DNA of 64,000 nt, taken from positions 22,603,674-22,667,673 of the forward strand of contig CM032122.1 of the NCBI GenBank assembly GCA_018894105.1. Reading direction: 5' to 3'. Below are positions 11,057 through 24,478 of this stretch, piece after piece. Position numbers and translations under genes: made by a program. How positions within the stretch are numbered: the first letter of the stretch is position 1; each line of letters opens with the position of its first letter. This DNA is from Jacaranda mimosifolia (taxonomy: Eukaryota > Streptophyta > Magnoliopsida > Lamiales > Bignoniaceae). The notes beneath the pieces were generated by a model. It had not been told where the DNA came from and made no database searches. It saw only the letters and a list, made by a program, of their open reading frames with translations.

Positions 11057-12757
11057 TATTGGAACAGTGCCCTGCAAGCTAATTAGTTGGCTTTGTAAAA
11101 ACTATTTCATTGTAATACAATCTTGATTGAATGATATACTTTATATGGCCACTTCATCTTATGCTCTTTATCACTTCACTGGCATTTGGATGAAGCCCTT
11201 AGATCACATAAGACTACAGGACTTGATCAGTTCACTAGGTGGTGATCATGGAATAAGTCTTACACGGTCGTGATCTTAAATCTTCTAAGTCATAGGATCT
11301 TACGAGACAGGGCATCTGTGATTCGGATAGATTTGTACTAATGATGCATAAATCCAAAGGCTGGATGCTATTCCATTCCATAAGCAATCCCATATGAGAT
11401 ATGGATGCATGTTAGTAGGTACTTGTTAGAGAACAAGGCAATAAAGGCCCGCTCGGAGAATCCACTAGATAGCCGGAGTGGCAAGTCAATAGTGACGAGT
11501 TCTCCAGCTTACGCTAGTGCATATAATTAGTTCTCTGACCTGAGGATCTATGGTAACCTTGTGTTTGGCCCTTGTGCTTTGACTTTTCCTTGGTCACCTA
11601 ATGGGCTATTTGGGAAAAGATTGCACACAAACTATTAAACATAGAGGTTTGTGAGATCCAAAATGAAATTTAACTTGTCATCTTTGTGAAGGGCGAGTGT
11701 ATCTCCTATATATTCTATAATGATCGATTCCAAGAAATCCTTACACAAGGTGGTATGGCAATTTGGAAAAAGTGTTTTCCAAAGATGAGGTCATTCAATG
11801 GAATCAAAGCATTTTCCAAAGATGAGGTCATTCAGTGGAATCAAACATTGGAAATAGAAACATAGAATTGAGGCTATTAGAGAGCCGACAAATATCTTGC
11901 CCTAAGCCTCTTTTGGGAGATAGCAGGCGGAAAGACCATATTTGCATGGCAAGCGTAAAGCTATAAAGGTTCTCCAAAAGCATTCATTTCGGCCAATTAG
12001 TTGGGCTCCATGGGCTTGAGGTTGGAACTATTGAGATTTGGTACTCTTCAATTAATGGAGATTAATTGAATTGAGTCGATTTAGTTTAAAGGAGTTTAAA
12101 CTAAAATGAATATATTATATTTTAAAATCTCAAGGGATTGTGAGCCCATGTCCAATGAATGGTAGAATCTATTGGGTCACACACAAAAGCCAATTGCATT
12201 TCTTAAGTCATGGAGGAACTTTCTAAGTGTTAGATTAGAAAATTCACTCCAAAGTGACCCATTTTTTGGGTGACCAAAAATTCAAGTGTCACTTGGCTTG
12301 ATTAATTTAAGTGTTAAATTGATAAACTAATTTAAGAAGTTAAATTAGACCAATAATTAAAGAGTTAATTACTTGGTGCCATATGACCATTAATTAGTTA
12401 AGTTAACTTAAAGAGTAAAGCTTGTTGACTTAAGAGTTAAGTCAAAGATTAATTAATTAAACTAAAGTGTTTAATTTAATTAATGGGAAGAATAAATTTG
12501 GGAGGAAAAGTTCATTTGGTGTGACATTTTAATTAATTTGGAATTAGATTTCAAATGTAATTGAAATGTATACAAATTCAAATTAGATTTGAATTTGCTA
12601 ACTTGCATGCATTGCAAGCATGTTGGCAATCAAGGTAATCCTTTACCTAAATCCATTTCATAAGCATGTTTAGATCCTTGATTTTCTTGAGTAGCGTAGT
12701 TAATTTTAGCTTTCGAAGTTTTAATTTATGGATCCTAGTGCTACTCTAGCCTTCAAA
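11057..12757 (+). repeat. 5' LTR of the copia element, internally deleted
   Basis: The LTR starts TATTGGAACAGTG, with the usual TG changed to TA, and ends GCCTTCA, 1701 bp. Compared with the 2260 bp 3' LTR it lacks the block at 29257-29809, about 553 bp. The join is at about 12627, after GCATGTTGGC. The missing block includes the TATA box, so this LTR should be unable to drive full-length RNA. Confidence 0.9.
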
Positions 12758-12759
12758 TG

Positions 12760-12771
12760 GTATCGGAGCTT
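12760..12771 (+). other. primer-binding site (initiator Met tRNA type)
   Basis: TGGTATCGGAGC lies 2 bp after the LTR end. It differs by one base from TGGTATCAGAGC, complementary to the 3' end of initiator tRNA-Met, the usual plant copia primer. Confidence 0.8.
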
Positions 12772-14689
12772 AACTCATGCTATGATTTGGATTTTTGATT
12801 GATTGATTCATGTGATGGATTGATCAAAATCACCAAATTCTCGATTCATATGATGGACTGGATTGTTTGGATGTTATTGTGTGTGGCTCCTTGATTGATG
12901 AATTGAAAGCATGCTATTATGTGTTTTAAGTGTTTATTCATGTAATTAGTATGTTTTAATTCATAGCTTCTAATGTTGAATGTTGATTTAGCATTAGTTG
13001 ATGTTAGATGATGATATAGTATGTTGTTGATTGACTAAAATGGTTTTGGTCATTTTTGGATCTAATTTGATTGGAGTTGTGTTGGAGATTTTTAGAGAAT
13101 TTGATTCTCACTTAAACTTGTTTTTGAAAGCATTTTTGAGGACTTGAAATTTCAGTTTTGAAAGATGTTTTAATTATGAAATTACGTCCATAAGGTGTGT
13201 TTTAATGTCTAGAAGATGTTCCAGATTGACTCGCCCTTGACAGCAAAATAGGGCAGCTGCCGGCCATGGCAGCGCACAAGGTAGGGCAATGATCGAGAAT
13301 TGCTGCCTAATCGTGCGAACACCTTGGCCAACAGCAGTGCCTAGCTTAGGGTCGGGCAAGTTTTGAGCTTTATTTTGGTTCCTTTTTGTAAGTAAAAACT
13401 TATTTAAATCACACATAATGGATGCACAAGTGTTGTGCAAGCTATCAAAATTATGTTTGATATTTTTTATTGCTTTTAAAATCTTGTTAAACTTAACCTT
13501 CTTCAAATTGCGTAAATGTTATGTTTGGCCAAGTATTTGTTTACGTGATAACCATTTAATTGTTAGAATTAATTGTCAATTCTAGATTTATTTATTGTTC
13601 ATTTAATTGTTGAATGGATGATGAATGAATGGGGATGATCATGAGCCTTTAATATTAATTTTATTTGTTTTAAGTTGTTGAAATGGGTTGTATTAAATTG
13701 AGGATTGCATGCCTCTTTATTTCTACCTTGTAAATGTTATGAGAGTAGAATCACTAGGAGTGAGGATTTCTTTCTCATGTAAATGTTGCATGGAGCAAAG
13801 GAGACCATCTGAGGCATGGAGATTTTTGAAGACCCATGAATGTATGGGGTACACTCATGTAATAGTTAGATTTAATCAGCCTGCTTAAAATCAACTAGGT
13901 AGTGCACCAATGGCTCTAAGTGCACCACTTGGTTAGACTCATGGTCATCCCACTCTAGGAGCATGCTAGGCATATTTACTTATTTATGCTTTCCATATCC
14001 TATTAATGTATGAGATGCATGGTTAGAATATAGAAAATCTAAATAAGAAGATAAAAATTGGTGAGATCTTTGCAAGCGAAAACCCTCTACTTAGAATGTC
14101 TAAGTCTTTTCAAATATTAAGTCAAAATAGATATAAATTAAAAGAGTTTTAATTAATCCATGCCTTTTACCAATAGTATGTGGCATGACGATGTTACCAT
14201 TATTTGTGTGATGCCTCACAAGTCGTAGGTCACACTTATAGTGGAAAGCTGTGACCATATACTTAGCATATGATGCACCTTTGATTTGAGAATGCCCATG
14301 CATTGTCACATGAGTCATGGGATGTCGTGATGCTCGTCTTGAATCAAAGTTTGATTGGTAGGTCCGACTTAACACCTAGTAGTGTAGATGTCTCATGGTA
14401 GTGGGTCCACATGAAAAGTGAGGAAAAATATATCAAGAGTTGCATGAGATGCAATTAGCAAAAGTTGCTTACCTTTCGATTGTTTGTGGATGTCTCACGA
14501 GTCATGGGTCCACTTGCATGTCCTTAGGGTCTTGATTATCACTAGGAAATAAGATTTCCCATTTTTTTCTTAAGGGTGAAGGATTTGATAAAATAGTGGG
14601 AGAAAAACATGCTTGAAAAATAATGAACATGTTTTCAATATCAAAATTCAATCACATACTTATACTCTTTTTTTGCCTCTTGTAAATTT
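12772..14689 (+). other. copia untranslated leader
   Basis: About 1.9 kb lies between the primer site and gag. No frame has recognisable domains. An open frame on the - strand at 13174-13506 is judged chance. AT-rich, with repeated GATTGATTGA-like runs near 12800-12900. Confidence 0.5.
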
Positions 14690-15540
14690 TTGAAATCTTC
14701 AAATAAAATGGCTAAAAATCCATTCGCAAGCATTTTGGAAACTAATAAACTCACAGGGCAAAACTTCCAAGATTGGTTGAGAAACCTTAAGATAATTCTT
14801 GACTCTAAAAATAGGACATACGTCCTTGATCAAAGCCCTGCAGACACAATTGGCGATGATGTCATTAATAAGGCTTGTGAAATGTTCACGAAATTTGTGG
14901 ATGATGATCTACAAGTTAGGTACATCATGATGACCTCCATGACCAACGAGCTCCAAAAGACTTACGAGCACATGAAACATATTCATGAGATCTACAATCA
15001 CCTACAAGAGTTGTATGGTGTACAATCGAGACACGAAAGGTTCGTGTTGTCGAAAGAGCTCTTTAGGTCAAGGATGAGCGAAAGGTCAAGATTTCATGAT
15101 CACAGGCTAAAGATGATTGGACTCGTCGAGAAGCTTAGACAACTTGATGTGATCATGGACAATGACCTCTACGTGGATTTGATCCTCCAGTCATTACCAC
15201 CATCATTCGACCAATTCATTATGAACTTTAATATGTCCAAGCAAGAAGTTATGATTAACGAATTGGTGAACATGCTTGTGACCGCCTAGGCAACAATGAA
15301 AAGGAAAAACCTCTTATGCTTGTATCCCCTCCAAGTCGAAAGGCCCTAGAGGCCCAAGAAAGGGAGGTAAGAGGAATAAGAGTTCTTTCTCCAAAGGGAA
15401 GCAACTCGAGAAAAGTTTCGAGAGGGTTAAGAAAAAGGCTAAAACCGATGCAAATTGTTTCCATTATGGTGAAAAGGGATATTGGAAAAAGAACCGCAAA
15501 GCTTACCTTGCAACCCTTGAGAAGGGTATGTACTTCATTG
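14690..15540 (+). pseudogene. copia gag (UBN2-type) with zinc-knuckle remnant
   Basis: An open frame 14690-15289 begins MKSSNKMAKNPFAS. The likelier functional start is the second Met, at 14708. It carries the copia gag core: LTGQNFQDWLRNLKIILDS, then the long helical UBN2 region with LQELYGVQSRHERF and LILQSLPPSFDQF. After a stop at 15287 the frame shifts. Basic K/R-rich sequence follows, with a piece reading NCFHYGEKGYWKKN near 15455-15500, a CCHC knuckle missing its second Cys. Gag forms the cytoplasmic virus-like particle. The 200-residue frame is nearly intact, better preserved than most of pol. Confidence 0.85.
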
Positions 15541-16960
15541 AGGTGCATTTGACGACTAATTATTCATCATGGGTATTTGATACCGCATGTGGTTCTCACC
15601 TTTGTAATTCGTTAAAGGGGATGGAAAGAAGAAAGAGTCTTCGTGAAGGGGATATGATCCTCCGCCTAGGAAATGGAGCAAGAGTTGTCGCCATAGTCCA
15701 AGGCATAATCAGGTTAGATTTGGGGAATACTTGCTTTGTACTTAATCCGGTTTATTATGTACCCCATCTTGTTAAGAACATTATTTCAATTCCCATTCCT
15801 TATAATGAAGGATATGATTTTTCTATATCAAATGGGATGTTGAAGGCAATAAAGAATGGTTCTTTAATTGCTCAAGGTACATTAATTAATGGACTGTACA
15901 TACTTGATTCTCAACTTTCACTAATGCACATCCAATTAAGTAAAAGGAAATTAGATAAACAAGAAGATGCCATTCTTTGGCATGCTACACTTAGCTATAT
16001 TTCTAAAAATAGGATGAACAAGTTAGAAGCTCTTAAAGTACTAAATGTTAGTGGCATTGAGGATCTTCCTACTTGTGAATCTTGTTTAAATGAAAAAATG
16101 ACCAAGGCTCCTTTTTTGGGACAAACGGAGCGCTCCACAAGTCATTTAGATTTGATTTATAAGGATGTTTGTGGCCCACTAAGAGTTAGTAAGAGAGGAG
16201 GCTATTACTACTTCATCATCTTCACCAATGATTATAGTCGATTCAGACATGTGTATCTTATAAAGTACAAGTCCGAAGCATTTGAAAAGTTCAAAGAGTA
16301 TAGGAACAAATTGGAAAAGCAACTGGGGCTTATTATTAAAGCTCTTCAATCGGATCGAGGGGGAGAATACTTAAGCACCGAGTTCTTGGATTATTTAAAT
16401 GAGAATGAGATTCTCTTAAAGGACTCCAACTGGCACACCCCAACATAATGGAATAGTCAAGAAGAGAAATTGTACCTTGTTGGACATGGTACGTTCCATG
16501 ATGAGCTTTTCTGAGATACGCCCCAATGATGGCGACGAAACTACTAAATATAGTACCTTCAAAGTTGGTGCCAAAAGTGCTACATGAGATGTAGTATGGC
16601 AAAGCACCCTCTTACCAATACCTTAAGGTTTGAGGGTCTCCCGCTTATGTAAGATGGACAGGAGGAGACAAGTTGGAAAGTAGATCCACCTTGTGCAAGT
16701 TTGTGGGATACCCAAGAGAGTCTATGGGTTATTATTTCCATGATTCCTCAGAACAAAAGGTGATTGTTTTAAGGAACACCACCTTTTTGGAAAATTAATT
16801 TCTATTGGATAGAAATGGCATTGTTGTTGAACTTGATAAAGTTCAAGATGATCATGAAATCCCACTAGCGGTGGAAACAAATGAGCAACAAGAACCTCAC
16901 ACATATCCTCTAAAAAGGTCGGATTGAATAAGGAAGCAACCCTAAAAGTTTGGATTTCTT
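15528..16960 (+). pseudogene. copia protease and integrase, frameshifted
   Basis: The frame 15528-16448 (306 residues) contains a protease remnant (SSWVFDTACGSHLCNS, with DTA where DTG/DSG is expected) and the pre-integrase GAG domain (LWHATLSYISKNRM...CESCLNEK). The integrase core follows, with the first Asp in LIYKDVCGPL and the second in SDRGGEY. The frame is lost at about 16430. Downstream pieces continue in another frame (QHNGIVKKRN, TLLDMVRSMM), and the usual catalytic Glu there reads Lys. The C-terminal part to about 16960 is scattered over frames. This copy is inactive by at least the protease change, the frameshift and the missing Glu. Confidence 0.88.
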
Positions 16961-17544
16961 CATGAGACAGGCCAATCGGATATTGATCCGAAGACCTATA
17001 AGGAAACTATGTTAGACATAGACTCAGGACGTTGGCTTGATGCCATGAAATCCGAAATGGACTCCATGTACTCCAACAAAGTATGGACTCTAGTAGATCC
17101 ACCAAAGGGAATAGTTCCCGTTGGTTGCAAGTGGATCTATAAGTGAAAGCTAGGAGTCGATGGAGAAGTAGCGACTTTTGAGGTGCAACTAGTGGCTAAG
17201 GATTACACTTGAAGACCCAGTATCAATTTTGAGGAAACTTTTTCACTGGTCGCAATGCCTAGGTTCATTTGGATTTTACTTGCCATAGCCGCATATTATG
17301 ACTATGAGATATGACAAATAGATGTGAAAACCGCTTTCCTCAATGGAGATATTGAAGAAGAAATCTATATGGAGCAACCACAAGGTTTTACATCTAAGGG
17401 GAATGAGTAAAAGGTTTGCAAACTCTAGAGATCCATTTATGAACTCAAACAAGCATCTCGAAGTTGGAACATGTGTTTTGACAAAACAGTCAAATCATTT
17501 GGCTTTGTCAAAAATGTGTATGAACCATGTGTACAAGAAGGCCA
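16961..17544 (+). pseudogene. copia reverse transcriptase, N-terminal half
   Basis: The RT start is recognisable: WLDAMKSEMDSMYSNKVW and VPVGCKWIYK near 17035-17145, then QIDVKTAFLNGDIEEEIYMEQP at about 17318-17380 and the YELKQASRSW region near 17440. It breaks off after YEPCVYKKA at 17544, where the CACTA element begins. Stops occur at about 17144, 17210, 17313 and 17409. It continues at 26653. Confidence 0.88.
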
Positions 17545-18010
17545 CACTACAACAAATTACACTTTTAGTAACGAATAATTTTGTTATCATAAAGTTGAAA
17601 TTTGTTACCCAAAATATTGGTAACGAATTTTTTGTTACTTAAGTTTAGTGCCCTAAAGCCCGTCGCAAAAGGTTTTAGTAACGAAATTTATGGTTCGTTA
17701 CAAATGATGGACTTATGGTGACGAAATGTATTGTTACCAAAATATGATATTAGTAACAAAAAAGTGTCGTAGTTACAATAGATTTTTATAGCGTAACGAA
17801 ATATTTAGTTACTAAAACATCGGCAATTTGTTGCATTTTATTTTTTCGTTACCAATGCATAATATAATGATATTATTTATTTAATTAAATATAGTTACTA
17901 ATTGTTTATGTAACAAAATATTTGGTTACAAATAGTTAAATAAAATTTTAATTCAAAAATAAGCATTTCGTTACTAATGGAATAAATAACTAAAAGTTTT
18001 GTTACTAAAT
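17545..18010 (+). repeat. CACTA left terminus and subterminal repeats
   Basis: After the 14 bp terminus, at least ten copies of (T)AGTAACGAA or GTTACTAAA appear in both orientations. CACTA transposases bind such arrays. The right end (26230-26652) mirrors it. Confidence 0.85.
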
Positions 18011-18640
18011 GTGTGTGCATGGGCTCCTGTTTGGGCTGCTTCATATGAATGGGCCATTTGACATCAGGCCTATGCCTGCTGGGCCGCCGAACTCTGGGCT
18101 CAACCGGGGCCATCGCCCACCAGCCTACGGCCCACCAGCAAGAGCGCCACAAGCCGGCCCACCCGCAAGATGGCAGTAGGAACCAGTGCCTCGGGCCCAC
18201 CAGAGCTTAGGCCTAACACCCACACTGGCCCACCCGTAAGGCCTAGAGCCCACACCGGACCATCAACGCCCAACAGCAAGACCGGCCACACACTGGCCCA
18301 TCAGTGCCCAACAACAAGACCGCCCATAGGGCCGCCTGGCCTTGCGCACACACTGGCCCACCTGTAAGGCCCAGCGCCACACTAGCCCACCAAGCCATGT
18401 CCCTCGGCCGCTAGCACTGGCCCACCCGAGCTCAGGCCCAACTCACACACTGACCTACCTTCGCAAGGCCCATAGCCACACCAGCCCACTAAGCCCTGCC
18501 CCTCAGCGCCCACACCGGCCCATCCGAGTGCAGGCCCAGCGCCATACCAGCCCACCAAACCCTGCCCCCCGTCCGCCAGCACTGACCCACCCAAGCTCAA
18601 GCCCAGCTCACCTCAAGCAAGCACTTAACCATCTTGGCTA
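18010..18640. repeat. GC-rich minisatellite inside the CACTA element
   Basis: About 630 bp of high-GC sequence is built from degenerate units of roughly 30-60 bp around CACACTGGCCCACC and CAGCCCACCAAGCCCTG. It stands between very AT-rich blocks. Long open frames occur on both strands (for example 18342-18656 + and 18382-18600 -). This reflects lack of AT-rich stops, and I do not call a gene. Confidence 0.8.
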
Positions 18641-18976
18641 CACGTCCAAAAATTAACATTTACATTTGCTCAGTTACTTATTCATCTCTTCCATATAGAG
18701 CTCTCAAGCAATTTCATATGTTATCAAGCAAACATTTTTTTTTTTTAAAAAACAAAATAATAATTGTCATTTGAATAAATAAAATAAGAGTATCAAATAG
18801 TGAATTAAAAGAAATAAACAAAAAGTGTGAGCTAATTATATAACACAGCTGCGTGAAGCAAAGAAATTTTACTACATATATGTATATATAAATTGTTAGG
18901 TAAAGGCTTAATATTTTTGTAGAAGAGCTTATAATATAAAATACTTTATTTTAGAAATTTATAAAAAAAATATTTA

Positions 18977-20640
18977 TAAAAAATAATTGGCATTACATAT
19001 ATATATATATATATATTAAAAAATTGTGAACAAAACCCTTTAAAGGAAAAAAACAAAGGGCAATCTAACAAGCAAAAGTAACAATATTATTAATTCCAGC
19101 AGTTTAGAAAAATCGGCACGAAGTTATTCATTCATGGAATGTTATACTAACCGCCACCATTTATTATGAATTCCGCAACGATTTCAAAAAACCACCATTA
19201 AATGGCTAAATTATCGGCAGTTTGGATAAATCGTTGATCAACCACCGTCAAATTAATATTTTGCGGCGGTTGAGACAAAGCGTCACAAAATATATGCCGC
19301 AATTAACCTATTTTCTTGTAGTGTGTGTGTGTATATATATACTATATATGTATATAAGTTTGAATGAAAAATTATATTATATACATAGTTATAAATATTA
19401 AATATTATTTAATTCGGAATGAATAAATAGAAAAAATAGATAAAAACAAAAGTAATTTAAATTTTATTGATAAATTTATATATATGTATATTATATATAT
19501 GTGAATAAGTATAAATGAAAAAAATAAGTATACATGTATGAATAATTCGAAAGAAAAAAGATAAAAATAAAAATTATTTAAAATTTTATCGATAAATTTA
19601 TATATATATATATGTATGTATAAAATGAGAATATATGAAATAATGAGAAATTTTGATTTTGATTATTTGAAAGGTTAACAACTTTTTTGTTATTCACTAC
19701 TTTTTTGTTATTTGCAAAATATAATATGAATATCCAATTATATTTATACAAAAATTTGAGAATGAATACAATAATTTTTTTTTTCTATATTTTATTTTAC
19801 ATTATAATTTCATCCTCATATTTTGTCACTAATTCATATTTTAAAATCAATTTTAAGTTTATAATTATTTTATCAATTTACTATAGTTTTAATTTTATAT
19901 GACTAATGCCAAACTCTTTTCTTCACTTAATTATTCGATAACTAAGTTTTGAGTCAAATTAAAAGGTTTCTATTAACTTATACACTAATATTGATTTTCA
20001 ATTTATAATTATTTTATATATTTATTTTGATTTATTTTACTTTTTTTTTTTTTATCTTTACTATCATAGTTTTGTCTTAACTTAATTGATTTTTAATCAA
20101 AAACTAAAATTAAATAAGATTTTTTTAAAAAAATAATTGGCATTACATATATATATATATAAATTGTGGACAAAACCCTTTAAAGCTAAAAACAAAGAGC
20201 AATCTAATAAGTAAAAGAAATAATATTATTAATTGCGGTAGGTTAGAATAACCAGCGCAGAGTATATGGCGCGATTAACCTATTTTCTTGTGGCGTATAT
20301 ATATATATATACACACACTATATATGTAAATAAGTATGAACAAAAAATTATATTATACATATTTATAAATATTAAATATTATTTAATTCGGAATGACCAA
20401 ATAGAAAAATAGATAAAAATAAAAGTAATTTAAATTTTACTGATAAATTTATAAATATGTATATTATATTTATGTGAATAAGTATAAATAGAAAAAATAA
20501 GTATACATGAATGAATAATTAGAAACAAAAAAGATAAAAATAAAAATTATTTAAAATTTTATAGATAAGTTTATATATATATGTATGTGTGTGTGTGTGT
20601 GTGTGTGTGTAAAATGAGAATATATGAAATAATGAGAAAT
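18977..20640 (+). repeat. direct duplication of an AT-rich ~0.6 kb block (copies R1 and R2)
   Basis: R1 (about 18977-19660) and R2 (about 20127-20640) begin alike (AATAATTGGCATTACATATA, then ACAAAACCCTTTAAAG), offset by 1150 bp. They run on through TTAACCTATTTTCTTGT and ATTTAATTCGGAATGA. The second half recurs a third time at 24030-24640. R2 and the third copy carry (GT)n tracts (about 20583-20610 and 24455-24478). Confidence 0.7.
19080..19323 (-). mobile_element. truncated terminus of a second CACTA family (also at 20220-20295)
   Basis: Read on the - strand, 19323 down to 19295 begins CACTACAAGAAAATAGG, a classic CACTA terminus different from the enclosing element. GCGGC / CCGCC subterminal motifs follow. 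A diverged copy (CGCCACAAGAAAATAGG) ends at 20295 within duplicate R2. No partner terminus is seen, so both are fragments. Confidence 0.5.
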
Positions 20641-21439
20641 GAGAAACAATGATAAATTTATATATATGTATAAAATGAGAAATATATGAAATAATAGAAG
20701 AGAGAAATGAGAATAAAAAGAAAAGAAAAGAAAAGAATGAAAAAAAATGAAAAAATAAATAAAATATGATAATAAAAAGTTATTTAAATTGAATTGTATA
20801 TATATGAAATGATTAAGGGTAAATTGATCTTTTTATATTAAAATTACATTAAATGGGCAATAAATGTGGAGGGGGAGGCAGTGTGCGTGGTTTTATAAAA
20901 CATAATGAAGCTATTTTGTATATATATATTTATTTTTTTCACATAAGAGTTTGACACTTATTTCACAAATCACATTAGGGTAAATTGCAACTAGCCCAAT
21001 AAAATTATTACCATTTCAATGGAGCCCTTAGTTTTCTTTTTTTTGCTAATGTAGTGTTTGGTTATATTGGTAAAATTATATTTTTGGTCTCATTGGATGG
21101 GGGGTTTGCACTTTCGGTAATTAAGTTGACACTTATAGGACCAAAACTCTAAATTTTTTGATACATTTGGAATAGCACCTCAACTTCCATTAGTATTCAG
21201 GCAAAACTGTTAAATTAAAAAAAAATTAATTACCCAATAGCTCAAAATTTTGACTTATTTATAAAAATTTCACAAAATTTGAATTGCCCAATCAACCTTC
21301 ATTAAAAAAATTTAAAAATATATAACAAAATCCTCATAAAAAAAAATTTATATCTCAATATAAATATCATATATATATATGTATAATATAAATATAAATA
21401 TATATAAAATAAATATCATATAAATATATACATAAATAT

Positions 21440-21655
21440 ATATATATATATAACACCCACCCCTCTCCCCCAACCCCTCACCGCCAGCCATGGAAAAATG
21501 GCCAGCAGCCCACAGCCAGCAGCTGGCGGCTAGATCTAGCCACTAGCCGGCCATGGCCAGGCCTAGGATGGGGTTGGCGAGGTAGGGGGGTGCTGGTTGG
21601 AAGAGGCAGGGAGGGGTGGGTAGGGCGGGGGGATGTGGAAGAAGGAAGGGAAAAA
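21440..21655. repeat. GC-rich palindrome-prone island in AT-rich DNA
   Basis: About 215 bp of high GC, with CCACCCCTCTCCCCC on the left and GGGGTGGGTAGGGCGGGGGG on the right, and self-complementary pieces such as GGCCATGGCC in the middle. It lies between (AT)-rich tracts. No ORF or known element is recognised. It may be the centre of a fold-back element. Confidence 0.45.
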
Positions 21656-24029
21656 ATATATATATATATATATTTACTTATTTATTTATTGTTAATTAAT
21701 AAATTTTAATTAAATTAACTTAAATTAAAATTTTTTACTTATGTTATTTATTTTAAATCATTACATTATTTTGTTCAAAATAATTAAAAATATGTATTTA
21801 TTTAAAATTATTAAAATTATATTGTTACATAAAATTTTAGATTTTATTTTTATTTAAATTATTTATTTTGATTAATAAATAAATTTAATTTTTTTTATTT
21901 ATATACACACACATCAAGTTCTCATAGGGTTCCAACTCTATATCTCCCACATTTTGACTTATTTAATTTTTATTAATTGATAAATTTAATGAAATTAGTT
22001 TAAATTAGGGCTTGTTTGTTTATGAATTGGAGCATTTTGTCAAAATATTTTAGCAATATGGTTTTTTCAAAGTGGGGTTGGAGAAAGTTATGGTTGTTTG
22101 TTTGTATTTTGGGTGGTAGATGAAAAATGAATTGAGAGAAAATTATTTATTTATTTGTGTTTTAGAAGGGACCAAGATATTATATCAATAATTTTTTTAT
22201 TGGGTTGATAGGGTGAAATAGACATTTTAAAATTACTAGTGTTAGTATGATATTTTTAGATCTTATTTTTATTTTTAAATTATTTATTTTAGTTAATAAA
22301 TATTTTTTTATATTTAATAAATATATTTAACTTAATATAAATAAATTATTTTAGATATGATTATTTTTTAATATTAATGAGATGTAATTTAAAAATAAAA
22401 TCATATTTAATTAAGAGATGGATTTGATTTTTATTTTTATTTTATAATTAATAAATATGTTTAATTAAATTTGATTAAATTACTTTACATATGCTGATGA
22501 TTTTAAATTTTTATTTTTTTTAATCCAACTTTAATTAAAAGATTATTTAATATTTAAACAAATTATTAATAAAATTATTTAAATTTATTTTGAGTAATTT
22601 AAATAATATTAAAGTTAAACCCCCATGGTAAAGTTACAAATAAGTTCAAGGGTATTTTTGTCTTAAAGATAATCAAAATAGCTTTTGAAGGATATTTTTG
22701 AATTTTAATATAAATTTTCAACCGACTACAAATTTGTTAAGGATGATAGCAGCTCTTCAAATATTTAATTAAATATATGGGGATAAAAAATAATTTTATT
22801 AAACTTATAACTATATTACTAAGTTTATATTATAATGTTGTGAGTATTTCAAAATAATTTCAAAATTTCCAACTATATTAAAGTTATACAAGTTGATCAA
22901 TTTTAAAATAATTTGCGTTAATTAAGTATAATTTTTTTTTCAATAAATGCATGTTCAAATTGTACATATCAATATATTATTAGTACATAATATTTTAATT
23001 TTTAAAATGAAATTAATTACACGTAAAGACTAAAGTTTTTAGAATTTATAAACAATTTTTCTAAATCTTTTTGTTCAAAAACAATGTCCTAATAAATAAT
23101 AAAAAAAATAGAATTAAATTTTTAACCTCCATAATAATACATCATAATTCATCTTATAATATAAGATAAAATAAATAATTTTTGTACATACTATTTATAC
23201 ACAAAATGGAGGGAGGAGCAAAAACTTGGAGGGAATAAAAAAATAATAAGGGAATTCATTTTTGGAGGGAAACTTATTTTTTGAAAGAAATATAATATGT
23301 AGACCAACTAATTCTTAAGAAAAATTTGTTCAGGTCTATGAAAGTTAATAATCATTCTATTTAACAATATACTTTAAGTTAATACTTTTTTTACACTATA
23401 TTAAACCACGAAAGTTATCTTCATTTTAGCAATTTATATAGTAAAACATACACACAATTAACATATAGATATCTATAAGTTATAAAAATCTTTAATTGGC
23501 CAATACAACGATTAAAATACGAAATGTAAAATTAACAGGCCTAACTGTAGGGACCATTTTCTTTTCATTAAGTATTATGGTAAACTAGATTTCTTTATTT
23601 TCTTTTGTTATTCAAGTATGTATTTATTTTAAGGAGTTTTTAGAATTTTTCTAAATAAATATTGTAATAAATTATAATAAAAAATTAAATTGTTAAGCAC
23701 CAAAATTTATAAGTCCAAATTATATGTTATTTAACTATTTTAACTATAATAGAAAATTATTTAATAATTTAAAAAATTATACGTCAATTCATCATATAAT
23801 CTAAGATAAAAGAAATTAGTTTTGCTATAGATTATTTGGAGGAGCTAAAATTTAGAGCAATCGAAAAAATGAAGAGAATTCATTGTTGTTAGAGGGAATC
23901 AATTTTTTGGAAGAAATCAAGTTAAATTATTATGTCAAACTAATAATAAAAACAATTGTTAATATTTTTTATGGCCCAAATTTTTGAGGGAATACAAAGT
24001 TGGAGGGAAACAAAATTGCATTGCCATCC
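21656..24029. other. very AT-rich interior of the CACTA element, no gene
   Basis: No supported coding sequence. The stretch is long AT-rich sequence with A and T runs and several GGAGGGA-containing segments (about 23210-23270 and 23990-24010). Confidence 0.5.
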
Positions 24030-24445
24030 AAATTCATTAAATAAATTTATACATATGTATAAAATAAGAATATATGAAATAATGAGAAATGAGAAATAAT
24101 GAGAAATTTATATGTGTATAAAATGAGAAATATATGATAATCTTCTTTAAATTTTATTGAAATTTACATATATATGTATATATATACACTATATATGTAT
24201 ATAAGTATGAATAAAAAATTATATTATATATATGTTTTTATAAATATTAAATATTATTTAATTTGGAATGAATAAATAAAAAAATAGATAAAATAAAAGT
24301 ATTTTAAATTTTATTGATAAATTTATATATATGTATATTATGTATATGTGAATAAGTATAAATAGAAAAAATAAGTATACATGTATGAATAATTAGAAAG
24401 AAAAAAGATAAAAATAAAAATTATTTAAAATTTTATAGATAAATT

Positions 24446-24478
<33 letters not shown>

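Noticed and set aside
13174..13506. 110-codon open frame on -
   Set aside because: It is antisense in the copia leader and has no recognisable domain.
18100..18656. Overlapping Pro-rich and Gly/Trp-rich open frames on both strands
   Set aside because: They come from the GC-rich minisatellite, where stops are rare by composition.
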